DNA of 64,000 nt from contig QKYT01000368.1 in assembly GCA_003550305.1 (NCBI GenBank), positions 1 through 64,000 of the forward strand. Reading direction: 5' to 3'. Positions 49,369 to 61,236 of the stretch are shown in pieces (the stretch's first letter is position 1; every line of letters begins with the position of its first letter). The DNA is from Glomus cerebriforme. Lineage: Eukaryota > Glomeromycota > Glomeromycetes > Glomerales > Glomeraceae. The notes under the pieces are model-generated. The model ran no database searches. It was given only the letters and a program-made list of their open reading frames with translations, and was not told where the DNA came from. Made by a program: the position numbers and the translations under genes.

Positions 49369-50537
49369 TTATAATTTCTTTGTTTTCCCGTCAGATTTGA
49401 GAGTAGTAGTAGATTTAATATCGCTATTATGATGTTGTTTATAATGTTTTTTTTCACCAGGTTTATCAAATCTTTTTAATAGTGATTCAATCATCTTAAT
49501 AAACCAAAATAAATTTAAACAATTTAAAATAATATTTGCTGTTCCATAAATTATACATAAAAATGTTGGTACTTGATCAATCACTCGCGAAACTGATACT
49601 GTAAAAAAAAAAACATTAAAAATTATTATTATTTTTTTTTTAAAAAAAAAAAACTTCCAAGAAGAAACTTACGAAATGTGTGATAAGACATATAAAATCC
49701 AAATATAATTCTAGCACAGAAAAACGATGTTAATAAACATACTCCATTAATTAGTTGCGGTAACGTTCCTGTCAATCCCAATTTATCCTAAATAAAAAAA
49801 ACAAGAAATAAACATTATAATTTAATATAATACAATATACACAAATACATATATATAACACATACCATAAACCAATGTATATTTAAAAATGGAGTCGAAA
49901 CTTCAAACATCAAAAATACCGCTCCGTAATAGTTCAAGAATGGTCGCTTTAAAATTAGGTAAACAAGATTAAGTTTGTAAATCATATCAAAATATCAAAA
50001 CTATAATTTTTACTTACGTAAGCAAACAAGAAGACACCAAAACAACATGCTCCATGTAATACAAATCCAATTCCAAATTCTCTTACATGATAAAGAGACA
50101 CAAGAGCATCCCAAAGAAAGTATCTAAATAACAAAAAATTGATCAATAAATAACGAATTCAAAATATTTGATCCCCTTTTAACTTACCCACAAGCAATAG
50201 AATAAACGTTTCCAGCGTAATTATCATAACCAAAAACTTTATCTCTAATTAATTCCTCATCCCAAAAAATGGGTATAGAAAATAGAACCACTATTAAACA
50301 GTGAACCATACTAACAAAGTGTATGTCCCAATTAAGTCTTTTAAGACCGTGTAAACTATTATATGTTTTCGGAAAAAGATTTGATGAAAGTAAACGAGAA
50401 ATTCCAACCGTTACATTACATGCTAATGTAGATAACAACAAAACATGCCAATGATACGTTAATTTTGGTAATGAAATTGAATTAAAAAATGATTCAAATA
50501 AAAGTGGCTGATTTTCTTCCATTGCAGATGATTCCAT
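49369..50537 (-). CDS. TLC-domain membrane protein (TMEM56/TLCD4-like)
   Basis: Five exons. The N-terminus MESSAMEENQPLLFESFF is followed by LTYHWHVLLLSTLACNVTV (first helix), LNWDIHFVSMVHCLIVVL with the conserved MVHC, GYFLWDALVSLYHVREFGIGFVLH (catalytic-like His/Asp region of TLC proteins), CCFGVFLFAYRPFLNYYGAVFLMFEVSTPFLNIHWFMD, and two more helices ending in a basic tail (KKHYKQHH...KTKKL). The TLC (TRAM-LAG1-CLN8) family includes ceramide synthases; this short form lacks the Lag1 HH motif and belongs to the lipid-related, functionally vague TMEM56 group. Membrane location, ER or plasma membrane, is inferred. It is convergent with the DHHC gene (127 bp apart). Confidence 0.87.
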
Positions 50538-51085
50538 ATATAAAACAGAAAGAACGAAAAATTTTCAAACAAGATAAATCGTACAAGAAAAAGGAAGAAC
50601 CCGTTTTTTTTATTGATCATACACACTTTCATAATTGAAATAAAAAAATTTTGCTTGGGGTAATTGCATATTATTTATGAGGTTTGTATTACTCTAGTGC
50701 CAAATAAGGTTGCTGTGCTTTAATGGAAGCCGTTTTTGGGGTGATTTTTTTCAGTCTACGGAAATTTTTTAAACACTAAATATAAAAATTTTATACGCTA
50801 AACTATATTTGCTCGAGAACAATATATTTTTTTTTAGTATATAGTTACGGACTTTCGGTGAAATTACTTCCAAATAAATATATTGCAACGTGAACTTTGT
50901 TTGTGTATTCCATGGAAAATCACGAAGGAAATCATGTGATACACATGATAAGACGAGATATAAATAAGGTTAATTAAGTTAATTAACATTTAACAATAAT
51001 ACAGATAAAATTTTATTGGCCTAAAACAAATTACAAATCAATCAATCAATCAAAAATGGGATTCTATTAATAAATTAAAAAGTTA
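50538..51085. other. Intergenic region, TLC gene / isochorismatase gene
   Basis: Promoter side of the TLC gene and 3' flank of the hydrolase gene. AT-rich with no ORF. ATCACGAAGGAAATCATGTGAT near 50920-50942 is a loose inverted repeat. Confidence 0.4.
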
Positions 51086-52054
51086 TTAAAATTCAACCAA
51101 ATCCCAAAGAACCAACTCATAAAAAGATTTATACCTACTTGATCTATAAAGCAATTTATTGCTGTTAGTGGCTTCTTTGTATTCTTTTACTAAATTGGAA
51201 ATACTTTTGAAATGTTCGTCTTTAGCGTCACCTAACAATTGAAACAAAACTGATTCTGACGTTGTAACTGCGGCTCCTGCATGACGCATACGCTAAAAAA
51301 AGAATGATGACAATTTAGATAAATTAAAAGGTAGCAAAGACATTTATAATATTCCTCACGTGCAATGCAATATCGATTTCTGGAGCATTAATAGAAGAGA
51401 TGCCATCTTGCAACACATAAACATTTCTTTTTTGTTCCAATAATTCTAAGACTGTTTGTAACACGCATACATGAGCCTATAAAAAAAGATAATTGTAAAT
51501 TAGCCAATCAAAAAAAAAGAACTTTTTCATATAATTATGAAATACCTCAATTCCCAAAAGTATAATAGAATCTTTTCCTTTCAAGATTTCTACCGTATCA
51601 CCGGTACACATTGAAAATTTTGTTTTTTCTATAATATTGTGTTTAACATCCTGAAGATCAATCTGATTAACTGTCTTTCCAAGAGCTATAAATAAAACAC
51701 TATTTTTAATTAAATTTATAGTAAATTTAAATATTATTTCTATAATTAATTTAAATTTTCATACCTTTTGGACTCTTTTTTAAGTACCAATAAATTTGAT
51801 TAATAAAGATTTCAATTTAATACTAAATAGAAATAATAAACTCAAACCTGTTCAGTAACGAGCACATGAATGTCCAAAATTTTTGACGCTTCAACCATTT
51901 TTTTGGCAGTTGATATTACACTGGTAAACTCATGAATATGTGGTCTAAATTTTTCTTGAATATCACAGAGGAGAACGGCCGTAGTTTTAGGATCAATTCT
52001 AGCCATAGCGGATATTATTCTAGAAGAAAAAGCATTCATTAGAAAGAGTTTCAC
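51086..52054 (-). CDS. Isochorismatase-like hydrolase (ISOC1/2 type)
   Basis: Cysteine hydrolase fold. The Asp-Lys-Cys triad is visible: [20 protein letters not shown] and [14 protein letters not shown]. Then [20 protein letters not shown] and [19 protein letters not shown] follow, as in animal ISOC1/2, whose substrate is unknown. Exon 1 ends at VTEQ; the next exon appears to be only 10 nt (51765-51774, SPK plus one base), joining to [11 protein letters not shown]. The family has TEQYPKGLG here, so the Ser is unusual but the frame is right. The first ATG gives [17 protein letters not shown], a possible mitochondrial presequence; an internal ATG at MARIDPK (52014) is an alternative start. Stop TAA at 51086-51088. 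Confidence 0.86.
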
Positions 52055-52173
52055 GAAGCTATAAAGCGTTCTGTGTGATATATATATACTCCAGTAAATT
52101 AGGTAAGATTATCAACTGATCGTCAAAATCAATAAAATAGATCAAAATTTCATTCGTACTTTTTTTAACAAAA
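52055..52173. promoter_or_regulatory. Very short bidirectional promoter, isochorismatase / COX15
   Basis: Only 119 bp lie between divergent ATGs. It contains TATATATATACT near 52080 and no other clear motif. Both products may act in mitochondria, so co-regulation is possible but unproven. Confidence 0.5.
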
Positions 52174-53920
52174 ATGTTTTCTAATAGAATGCTGTATTCA
52201 TTTCCAAGACGTTCTCAAAATATTGTTTGTATGGTTCGAAAAGGATTTCAAACAAAACTTACTTCGAAAAATCCATTATATTTTTTTACATCCCAATGGG
52301 TTCATTCTTCAAATTCTTTCCACACAAACTTTTTGTTACCTAAACATAGACCGTTCGCAAGGTCTTCATTTACTCGAAAAGTAGTTTTCCCCACTAATGC
52401 AACAGTTCCAAGAAATGGTTCATTAGGAGGGAATTCCGTTAAATTATCATCACAATCATCAATACCCGTTGTTGCTACAGCTACCAAATTTACCAAACCT
52501 ATTGTTGGATATTGGCTACTTGGAACTGCAGGATTGGTTTTTGGTATTGTTGTATTAGGAGGTCTTACTAGATTAACTGAAAGTGGACTCTCAATTGTTG
52601 AATGGAAACCGATTACTGGTATAATTCCTCCTTTAACGAACGTTCATTGGGAAGAAGAATTTGAAAAATACAAACAATTTCCAGAGTATAAATTGTAGGT
52701 AAGTTTCTTTAATGAATGTGATATAAATTTATTCTTTTTACTTAAAAAATTTGATTTTATTGTAGATTAAATTATAATATGACATTACCAGAATTTAAGT
52801 ATATATACTTCATGGAATGGGCTCATCGAATTTGGGGGCGTGCTATTGGCTTAGCATTCATTATCCCAGCAACATATTTCGGATTTCGTGGATATATGTC
52901 TAAAGCAACGCTAAATAAAGTCGTTGGACTTGCCGGATTACTCGGATTCCAGGTAATGTTGCTTTCCTTTTTATTACCATTACATTAATTTATAAACATA
53001 ATTGATTTATAGGGAGTGTTAGGATGGTACATGGTCAAATCTGGATTGTCCGAAGAAACAATGACAACACCAAATGCAGTTCCGCGTGTTAGTCATTACC
53101 GATTGGCTGCGCATTTAGGAAGTGCATTCTTGCTATATGCGGGTATGCTTTTAACTGGACTACAAGTTTTGCGAGATGCAAAGATTGCAAATGGTAATTT
53201 TCCAAAGGTAAAGCATCATCTATGTTTAAAAAAACTTTTCTTAAAATAATATATTTTTCACTTGACAGGCTGTTGCTAGAGCATTGGCAAATCCAGCTGT
53301 CAATACTTTTCGCCGATCTGCTATTGGCACGACTGCATTAGTGTTTTTAACTTCCATGTCTGGTAATTATTATAAAACAATTTCCATCAAAAATAAATAT
53401 TATTTATAAAATTAATTATATCTTTTATTAGGTGCACTAGTTGCCGGATTGGATGCAGGATTGATATATAATGAATTTCCATATATGGGACAGAGAATTA
53501 TTCCACCAAAATCTGAGTTATTTTCAAAAACATACGCAAATAGCTTATGGAGAAACTTTTTCGATAATCCAACAACTGTACAATTTGATCATAGAGTTCT
53601 GGTAAGTTTATAAATTAAATATACAACATTAGTAATCGTTTATTTAATTAATTTCTTATATAATTTAGGCTGTAACAACACTTAGTGTAATTACAGCATT
53701 ATGGCTGTATTCAAAAAAAGTTCCGTTGCCATCACAAGCTAAACTTGCTGTAAATTACTTACTCGGAGTAACAGGATTGCAAATTACTTTGGGAATTAGT
53801 ACTTTGATTTACATGGTACCTATTCCTTTAGCATCGGCTCATCAGGCTGGTAGTTTAACATTATTATCTACTGCTTTATGGTTAGTACATGCTATGAAAA
53901 AAATGCCAATTAAAATTTAA
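52174..53920 (+). CDS. COX15: Heme A synthase COX15
   Basis: Inner mitochondrial membrane enzyme that oxidises heme O to heme A for cytochrome oxidase. Six exons. A long basic, Ser-rich presequence (about 110 residues) precedes the first helix, [20 protein letters not shown], which runs into [19 protein letters not shown], the family signature. Heme-ligand histidines lie in [28 protein letters not shown] and [24 protein letters not shown] and LGITLG-type LQITLGIST segments are also present. Introns are short and all junctions keep frame. Stop TAA at 53918-53920. All key residues are intact. Confidence 0.95.
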
Positions 53921-54153
53921 TGTTTAAATAAATGATTTTTTAATAAAAATTTTTTTAAGTCGATAAAATATAATTTCAAATTTTATATACTGTATATTTC
54001 TTTAATATTTTCGTAATATATACATATAAATTCGAATCGTTACGTATTCATCCGGATCGTAACACTAATTCGGGTCCTACATTGATCTTTAGCGACGATC
54101 ATCGAAAATTTTTTGATTCAACTTCCAATTGTTTTTTCCAAGAATAATTAATT
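53921..54153. other. Intergenic region, COX15 / FLX1
   Basis: 233 bp, with ATTCGAATCGTTACG and CCGGATCGTAACAC close by at 54030-54065. No gene seen. It must contain the COX15 3' end and the carrier's promoter. Confidence 0.4.
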
Positions 54154-55762
54154 ATGCCAAAATCATTTTTCGGTTCGACTGCTTTGGTAAATTTTATAAT
54201 ATTAATTCTATTTATTCAATTTATTTATTTTGGGAATTCCTAATACACGCCCGTGGCAAAATTCGCTGATATAGGGTAAGTAAAAGTTTAGAATTTGTCG
54301 TTATTGTGGCGTGTATTAGGAATTTCTTTTTTTTTTAAAAAAAAATAAATACTTTTGTTTTTTTTAATGATGGATTTGAATTTTTTATTTTAATAGGATA
54401 ATGCAATGGCAGGATTCACGGCAGGTGCTGTAACTACATTATGTTTACATCCGTTGGATTTAATAAAAACAAGATTTCAAGGTGGGTTAATTCGGTAAGT
54501 TGCCTATTTTGATCGCTAAATTTCTATTCAACTTACTTTTTCAATTTAATTATATAACTCAAAATGATTTGGTGATTTTATTAGTTGATGAAACTATACA
54601 GCGAAAACATAGGTTTGGTACCACTTTTATAATGATGAAAAAAATTGTATTAAAGCATCAGTTTATAGGATTATATCGTGGTGTTACGCCAAATTTAGCT
54701 GGAGCTACTGCTAGTTGGGGTTTTTATTTTTATTTGTAAGCTTATTTTTTTTTAAAAAAAAAAACAAATTGCATTTTTTTTAGAATTTATTTTGATCAAA
54801 CCTGTTTTTTAGTTATGATTTGATTAAAAGGAGGATGGCAGATGGTGATAAGATATCGAAACTTTCTCCTTTTCAACATTTAACAGCATCAGCTGAAGCA
54901 GGTGCACAATAAATGAATTACTAAATTTAACAAAATCAGGATAATTTTTATTTATATTTTTGATAATTAAATAGGCGCGATAACTGCATTTTTTACAAAT
55001 CCATTTTGGGTAGTAAAAACAAGAATGTGTGTAACAGATCGAACAGATCCAGGAGCATACAAAGGATTGTTCGGTTAGAAAAGTTTACTTCATCTTAATG
55101 GTTTTTTGTTTATTTTATATTAAATTAATTGTTGTGTTATTTAGATGGGTTATATCAAATAGCCAAATACGAAGGAGTTAAAGGATTATATAAAGGAATG
55201 ATTCCAGCATTATTTGGTACATCTCATGGTGCATTACAATTTATGGCTTATGAGGAATTAAAAAAGTGGAGATTTAAAATTAATCCAGAAAAAGAGAAGA
55301 ATCGTGATAAATTGGTACGTGTCAAGAAGTGGTATGATTAATTTTCATGATTTTAATTGAGAGTGAAATAATAAATATATATTTTTTTTATTTAGAATAA
55401 TTTGGAATATCTTTTAACAGCAGCAGCATCAAAAACATTTGCAACAATAATTACTTATCCATATCAAGTTGTCCGTGCAAGATTACAAAATCAGAGAGTC
55501 GCAATTAAATATACTGGTGTAACAGATACAATAAAAAAAGTATACAAGTATGTTTCATCTTATTTTTCTGGGGTTTTTAACTGTGTCAATTTTACTGATT
55601 AAGAAAAATCTTTTTTTTTATAATAAAAGAGCTGAAAGTATTCTTGGGTTTTATAAAGGATTAGCACCTAATGTGATACGTGTATTGCCTGGAACATGTA
55701 CTACATTTTTGGTATATGAAAATATGAGTGCTTTCTTTAGGAAGCATGCTAGATATGAATGA
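54154..55762 (+). CDS. FLX1: Mitochondrial FAD/folate carrier, FLX1/SLC25A32-like
   Basis: Six-helix carrier of the inner mitochondrial membrane. The first exon codes only [11 protein letters not shown]. The next starts [28 protein letters not shown], the first carrier signature (PxDxxK). The second repeat has [13 protein letters not shown] and the third [14 protein letters not shown], the latter diagnostic for FAD/folate-type carriers. [24 protein letters not shown] closes the fold, and RKHARYE ends it. About seven exons with short introns. Intron 1 (about 54190-54396) is longer and contains a foldback element. In yeast Flx1 moves FAD; in animals SLC25A32 moves folate or FAD. The substrate here is inferred. 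Confidence 0.9.
54234..54326. mobile_element. Foldback element in intron 1 of the carrier gene
   Basis: Exact 17-bp inverted repeats AATTCCTAATACACGCC (54235-54251) and its complement (54308-54324) enclose 56 bp. The arms extend a few bases with mismatches. It resembles a small MITE but no target duplication is clear. Confidence 0.6.
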
Positions 55763-56817
55763 GAAAAATCAAATTAGATGTAATAATTAGGTTAAATGTT
55801 GGATAGCAGATAGGTTAAATAATATAATTGTTTCCTTTTAAAATAATAATAAAAAAAACTTCATATAATTAATTCGCGAAATACAGCAGTTAGATATTGT
55901 TTGGTATCTATGTTACTATGTGTAGATAATTTCTGAGTAAAGGAACCTTTTGCAATATACTTTAGAACTTTGGGTCCTATTAATAGCCTTTTACCCTCCT
56001 TTTTAATTTAAAATTAATTGGATTATTTATTAAAGCAATTTATGTGCAATGAAAAAATTATATGAAAATATACATCAGTATTACATATTAATATATTGTT
56101 TCATATTAAGCTATTCAAAATACATTATCCTATTATAAATTACCGGATTTTATAAAAAATACTTAGTAATATATAATAAAATTGATTTTTTAGGTTATAT
56201 AAAGTCTATTAAATTCTAATATAATATAATAAATTTTTTTTATTTAAAGTTAATCAATTATAGCTTTTAAAATATTATCAAAAATAAAATATGTTTGAAA
56301 TTTCCATAAGTGAAATAATGTATAAAATAATTTTATATACAAAAATACAAAAAACAGAGAATATTTATCTAAAGAATATTATTATATATAGGTTTTACCT
56401 ATTTACAGTATTGTCTAAAATAATTAAAAAAATTAACAATTCTTATGAAAAAGTTAAAAATACTGTATAAAATTTAGCACAAATATATATTTAGTTGAAT
56501 AAATCAATTAATTATGTTATATTCTTTGATTTCTTTCTTATTTATATGCTTTCTTTTTCAATAATATTAGCAAATATTTAAAAATTTTATAAATCAGATA
56601 TTTATTTAAATTAATTTATAATCTTTATAAATAATTCATATCTGCTGATTTGTAGAATTATATGTAATATTTTAATAATGTTTAATGGAAAATTTTCCCA
56701 TCAAAACTATTATATGCATTATGCAAATTGGCAAATATATATTTACTACTATATAATTTTATTATATTTTATAAAAAAATTCATAAAAATAAAAAAGTTT
56801 ATTTATTTATTTATTTA
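55763..56817. other. Gene-free AT-rich region
   Basis: 3' flank of the carrier gene followed by low-complexity AT DNA. No ORF of recognisable content and no obvious repeat apart from ATTT runs at its end. Confidence 0.4.
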
Positions 56818-57008
56818 TTTTTTGACAAGTTAATTGAGTTTATTATAATTAATAAAATTCTAATAAGAATACATAATTATAGTATGATAAATCACGAATA
56901 TACTTTCTATATAAAAAAAAGCATAACTTGTTGCGTGAAAAGTAAATTCATGAGGAGATCCCTTATTACTAAGGATTAACCTCAATCATAATCTAACTCC
57001 TTCCGATT
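56818..57008 (-). mobile_element. SINE-like retroposon R6, second copy of the R3 family
   Basis: About 190 bp aligned with 30580-30767. Shared blocks include AAGAATACATAATTA, GATAAATCACGAATATAC, AAAGCATAACTTGT and CATAATCTA. It ends at the same TCGGAAG 5' boundary on the minus strand. Both sides are ATTTATTTATTT, so the target duplication is masked by simple sequence. Confidence 0.65.
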
Positions 57009-57757
57009 ATTTATTTATTTATTGTCATTAATAATAATTATATTTATTAAGAAATATATTAGATAAAATTGGTATTAAATTAGAAAGTAGATTTGGGTTA
57101 TTTGTAATAAAAAAATAATACTAACTTAATTATAAAGTTTTACTAAGGATCTTATTACTAAATATTTTTCATTTAGATTCAAAGAATCTAAAAAGAAGTA
57201 AAGAAGTTATATTAATTAGGTATAATATTTTATGTATATAAGTTTTGAATTAATAAACCTGTTTTATTTTTGCTAACATTAAAAAAAAAACTTATTGTAT
57301 ATATATTAAGTTTTATTTAAAAAAAAATTCAAAATAAATATGATATATTATTTTTGAAAATAATTAGATTTTAATTTTCTTTTTTATTTTTTCATAAGAA
57401 ATTTAATAAAAGTAATAATGATGTTTTAGATTTTTGTTTTACAATTATAATATACTGTATATTAGAAGATTTTAGATATTAACTAAGAAACTAATAATAA
57501 CTAAAATATTCATTACTTTTATGAGTCCATTATTTTATGTGATAGATTATGTCTATTACTTTATATAGAGATATATTTTTTATTTTATATAGTTATCATA
57601 TAACTGATCTTTTATTAATTTTATTAATATAATAAATAAAAATTAATTTATCAAATTAAAAAAAAATATATTATTTATTAAATATAATTAAGTTTTTTTT
57701 GCTTATCTGCAATTTAAAAATTTAAATAATAAGTATATTTATATATTATATATTAAA
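57009..57757. other. Gene-free AT-rich region
   Basis: Low-complexity AT DNA between two retroposons; nothing coding seen. Confidence 0.4.
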
Positions 57758-59551
57758 AATAATTATTCTTGCAAATTGGAGGCAACTCTTCCTGCTGATC
57801 CCTATGCCCATTTCTTTGAAGAAGTTTTGGAAAGAAAAGTTGCACTTTTTGACCATTTTGTTCTAAGAAAGCAATCTTTTAGTTTTAGAAAAAGTTGCTC
57901 TACGACGCTGGACTCAACTAGAAAGGTTTAGAAAATTTGTTATTTAGTGTCCGGCACACTAAGTTTCTCCGCAAGTCAGGTCAACATAATTTTTAGTTAT
58001 CTACGTCTTTCTCAAAAGTTAATACCCGAGCAGCCATTTGGTATTCTAAGGTATGCTCTTCATATACAAGATAGATGGGTTGGACTTGTGGCTACTCTTG
58101 GTAGACCCAGGAGCAGGCCTAGTGCAAAGTTTCTTTGAAAGTTAAGCAGCTTTTCGCAGAGTTGACACATGGGCTTAGCGTAGTAGGGAGAGGCTTTTCT
58201 GGTATATAAGTTTGGTGAATTTTTCCCTTTTTATAATTTATAATTTCATTTTTGTTGGTGGAAAGGTAGTAGGACATCAATTTTTTTGTGGCTCGTAAAG
58301 ACAAATATCTGAACTGGTTGAAAATCTGTATTATTTAGTGAGGAAAATTTTTTACTTCCTTGGATCTTAATTTTTCTAAACTCGCTATTATTTTTGGATT
58401 TCTGGCAGGAGATGGGAGTACCTGAAAATTGATTGATAGCTGATCATCTGTTAATGATTGTTCCCTTATTGTTTCACATTTCTTGGTTTTGTTTCACAGT
58501 GGTGATCCTTATTTTTGCTCCTTAAGGTGACGTCATAATTAGTTATTATTAGAAAATTAAAAAAAGTATATAAGGTGCAGAAAATATGGGTATAAAGTTG
58601 GAATGCATTAACGTAGAAAATTGGTAGATAGACCGGTTGTTTGGACGTTATTTTTTATAATAGGTATATCAAGGATCAAGATTCTTCGATAGGAACATGC
58701 TAAATGGTCAAGGTCATAAGACGAATTCACTCTTTAGTAAGTAGTTGACTTGATTCTCAAGAGAATGTCTAGTGATACTATGAGAAATTAGCCTGTTTAG
58801 AAGATTATTACCAGGTGGCAGTGACGGTAGGGCAAGATATACAGTTTTGGCCTGCAAAAGAAACAGTATAAGCAGTCATCTCGATTCATCTGAAGCATCT
58901 GTAGGGCAACTTGAATTACATATCAGTCTAGTAAGGTAGAGGAATAGGAATAGAAATAATTTAGTTTTTCTTTTTGTATTTTAGCGCTAGTTAATTAGGT
59001 AAGTTTCTTCTTCCTGGAGGTTGGCACTAGCAGCCAGCTTCTATAAATTTTTTTACAATAGTTAATGGCTATTATAACATATCTAGCTAGTTTGAAGACT
59101 TGAGTGCATGAGTAAGGGTGTTTTATGTTTTGGAATTTGGTACTAGCAGCTAATTTCTATAACCTCATTAATGTTTCGTGCTAGTTTGAAGACCCAGGAG
59201 ATTGTGGGGAGATTCAGATGAACTGAGCGTAGGGCATTTCAATTGACAGGAAGATACAGAAAAACTGATTGAAGAATTTTTATTTGGTTTCTAGCACTAG
59301 GATATAGGGTAATTCAGAGTTTTTCTTATCTAAGGAGTTCTGACAAAATGGTCTCCCTCTGAAGACCTATATAATATAAGTGCAACAAGTTGGGCATTTC
59401 TACTTTTATAGTGTGAGGGCTTATCTCTGTATAGCTATTTTTATTGTATTCTTTATGAGTCCGTAAAATGACCTTACAGTTTGATCAATAAAGCTTCTGC
59501 TAAGTCAGCTTATCTTTAACAAAAAAAAAATAATAATTATTCTTGCAAATT
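57758..59551 (+). mobile_element. Retroposon R7: 1.75-kb poly(A)-tailed insertion with 20-bp target duplication
   Basis: The insert 57778-59531 is flanked by the identical 20-mer aataattattcttgcaaatt (57758-57777, 59532-59551). It ends with AATAAA at 59487 and a run of A. The body is related to R1: GGGCTTAGCGTAGTAGGGAGAG, TGATAGCTGATCA and GTTTCACAGTGGTGATCC blocks in the same order. It contains two internal copies of a module, GGNNNTTGGCACTAGCAGC through CTAGTTTGAAGAC, at 59014-59100 and 59140-59195. No frame longer than about 65 codons is seen, so it is not an intact LINE. Confidence 0.88.
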
Positions 59552-59651
59552 TAAATTATTTTTTTAATATAAATTTCTATAATATTCTTTTTATTTTAAT
59601 TTTTAAATATTAATTATACAAATTTTTATAATATATCTTTTATTTTAAATA

Positions 59652-60890
59652 TTAAATATTAATTTTTTTTTTTTTTAAAGACAAGCTGACTAAGCAAATT
59701 TTTTATTAATCAATCATAATAAGATTTTTAGGAATATTACATGAAAGAAAAATAAAAGTAGTTATGCAAAGATAAGCCTTCACGTCCCTATTAGAGGCAG
59801 AAATGCTCAACTTATCATACTTACGCCATATAGGTCCTCAGAGTGAAGCCACGTTGCCAAGTCTCTTTAGATAAGATATATTCTAATTTTTCTTTATACC
59901 TCAGTACCAAAAACCTAGATAGTTCTACAACCAGTTCTCCTGAATCTTTCACAAAATACTTGGATCTTTTAATTAGCATAAAACATTGATGAGGTTCTAA
60001 AGACCAGATACTAGTACTAGTTTTTAGGATCCAGAAAACTCTACTTTTCTTTAAGTCTTTAAACTAGTATAAAATATTAAAGAAAATTTATAAAAGTCGG
60101 CTGCTAGTACTAACCTTCAAAAAATAGAAATTATCTAGAAAAAACTAATACTAAAATATAAATAAAGAAACTAAATTAATCCTACTTACTATTTCTCTAT
60201 CCCATTAATCCAATACGAGAGTCATCCCACAGATGCTTTAGATGAATCAAGATAACTGCTTATACTATCTCATTTGTAGGCCAGTACTGAGTACCTAATC
60301 ACCTTTTCCAGCTGATGATAGTCCTTTATATTAGTGTTTTAATCTGCAGATATCTGTGATCCATTTATTTGATTCAAACATTATCCATCATCCAGAAAAT
60401 CTGCTGAATTATGAATATTCATCAGATATCTGTCAGATATCTGAAGGATAATTGGATACGGATAAAAATAAAATTATGTAATAATATTGATGGATAATGT
60501 TTAAATGATCCACAATTGTCTATTATCCAATTATCTGAGAAATCCTATCTGATATTATCTGTTATCCAAAATATCCAGATTTTTGGACGGATATTCATAA
60601 TCTAGTAGATAACAGTTTAACGAATTGAAACACTACTCTACATAAGCCAATTTCTCATGATACCGCTAGACATTCTTCTGAGAATCGAGTAAACTGCTTA
60701 CCAAAAAGTGAATATATACTTATGTACTATAACTATTTAGACTGTTCCTATTAAAGAATCTTTATCTTTAATATACCTATTATAAAAAATAATGTCTAAT
60801 ACTACCATCACTGCGCTACTCCCTCCAATTTCCTATATAAGCGCATTTCAACACTGTACTTATGTCTTTTACACCTTAAATATTAATTTT
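59652..60890 (-). mobile_element. Retroposon R8, minus strand copy of the R7 family, interrupted by a MITE
   Basis: The insert 59667-60875 is flanked by the identical 15-mer ttaaatattaatttt (59652-59666, 60876-60890). The poly-T end lies at the left. Read on the minus strand it matches R7 from about 58650 to the 3' end: GTTATTTTTTATAATAGGTATAT, AATAGGAACA, CATCTGTGGGATGACT-like and CTAAGTCAGCTT. It is 5'-truncated by about 870 bp. A 304-bp MITE (60332-60635) splits it; R7 shows the uninterrupted order. R7 and R8 lie tail to tail, about 100 bp apart. Confidence 0.88.
60324..60643. mobile_element. 304-bp hAT-type MITE nested in retroposon R8
   Basis: 60332-60635 has ends TAGTGTTTTAATC and complement TAGTGTTTCAATTC, which fit the hAT TIR consensus (TAGNG). 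Flanking octamers ctttatat and ctctacat match at 6 of 8. The interior is rich in GATATCTG/CAGATATC inverted motifs. The unfilled site in R7 supports both borders. Confidence 0.82.
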
Positions 60891-61236
60891 ATTATTATTA
60901 TATTTTACAGATTATTTATATATAATTTTTTTATATTTAGTAATTTGAATATTTTTAATATTTTTGTATTAAATTAATAATAATTAAAATAAATAAATAC
61001 TAAAATATACTATAATTTAGTAATTATTTTTTTTTATAATTACAAATAATATTATTAGTTTGAATTTATTATTTGTAATATATATAATTAATAATAATTA
61101 AAATGTATTATATATATTTAAATTAATTTTTAAAATACAATAATTTTTTGATTTATAGTTTTGTAATATCTAATTTAATAAATTTTATAAATATTTAATA
61201 TATAATATAAATATTTGAAAATTTCTAAGTTTACAT

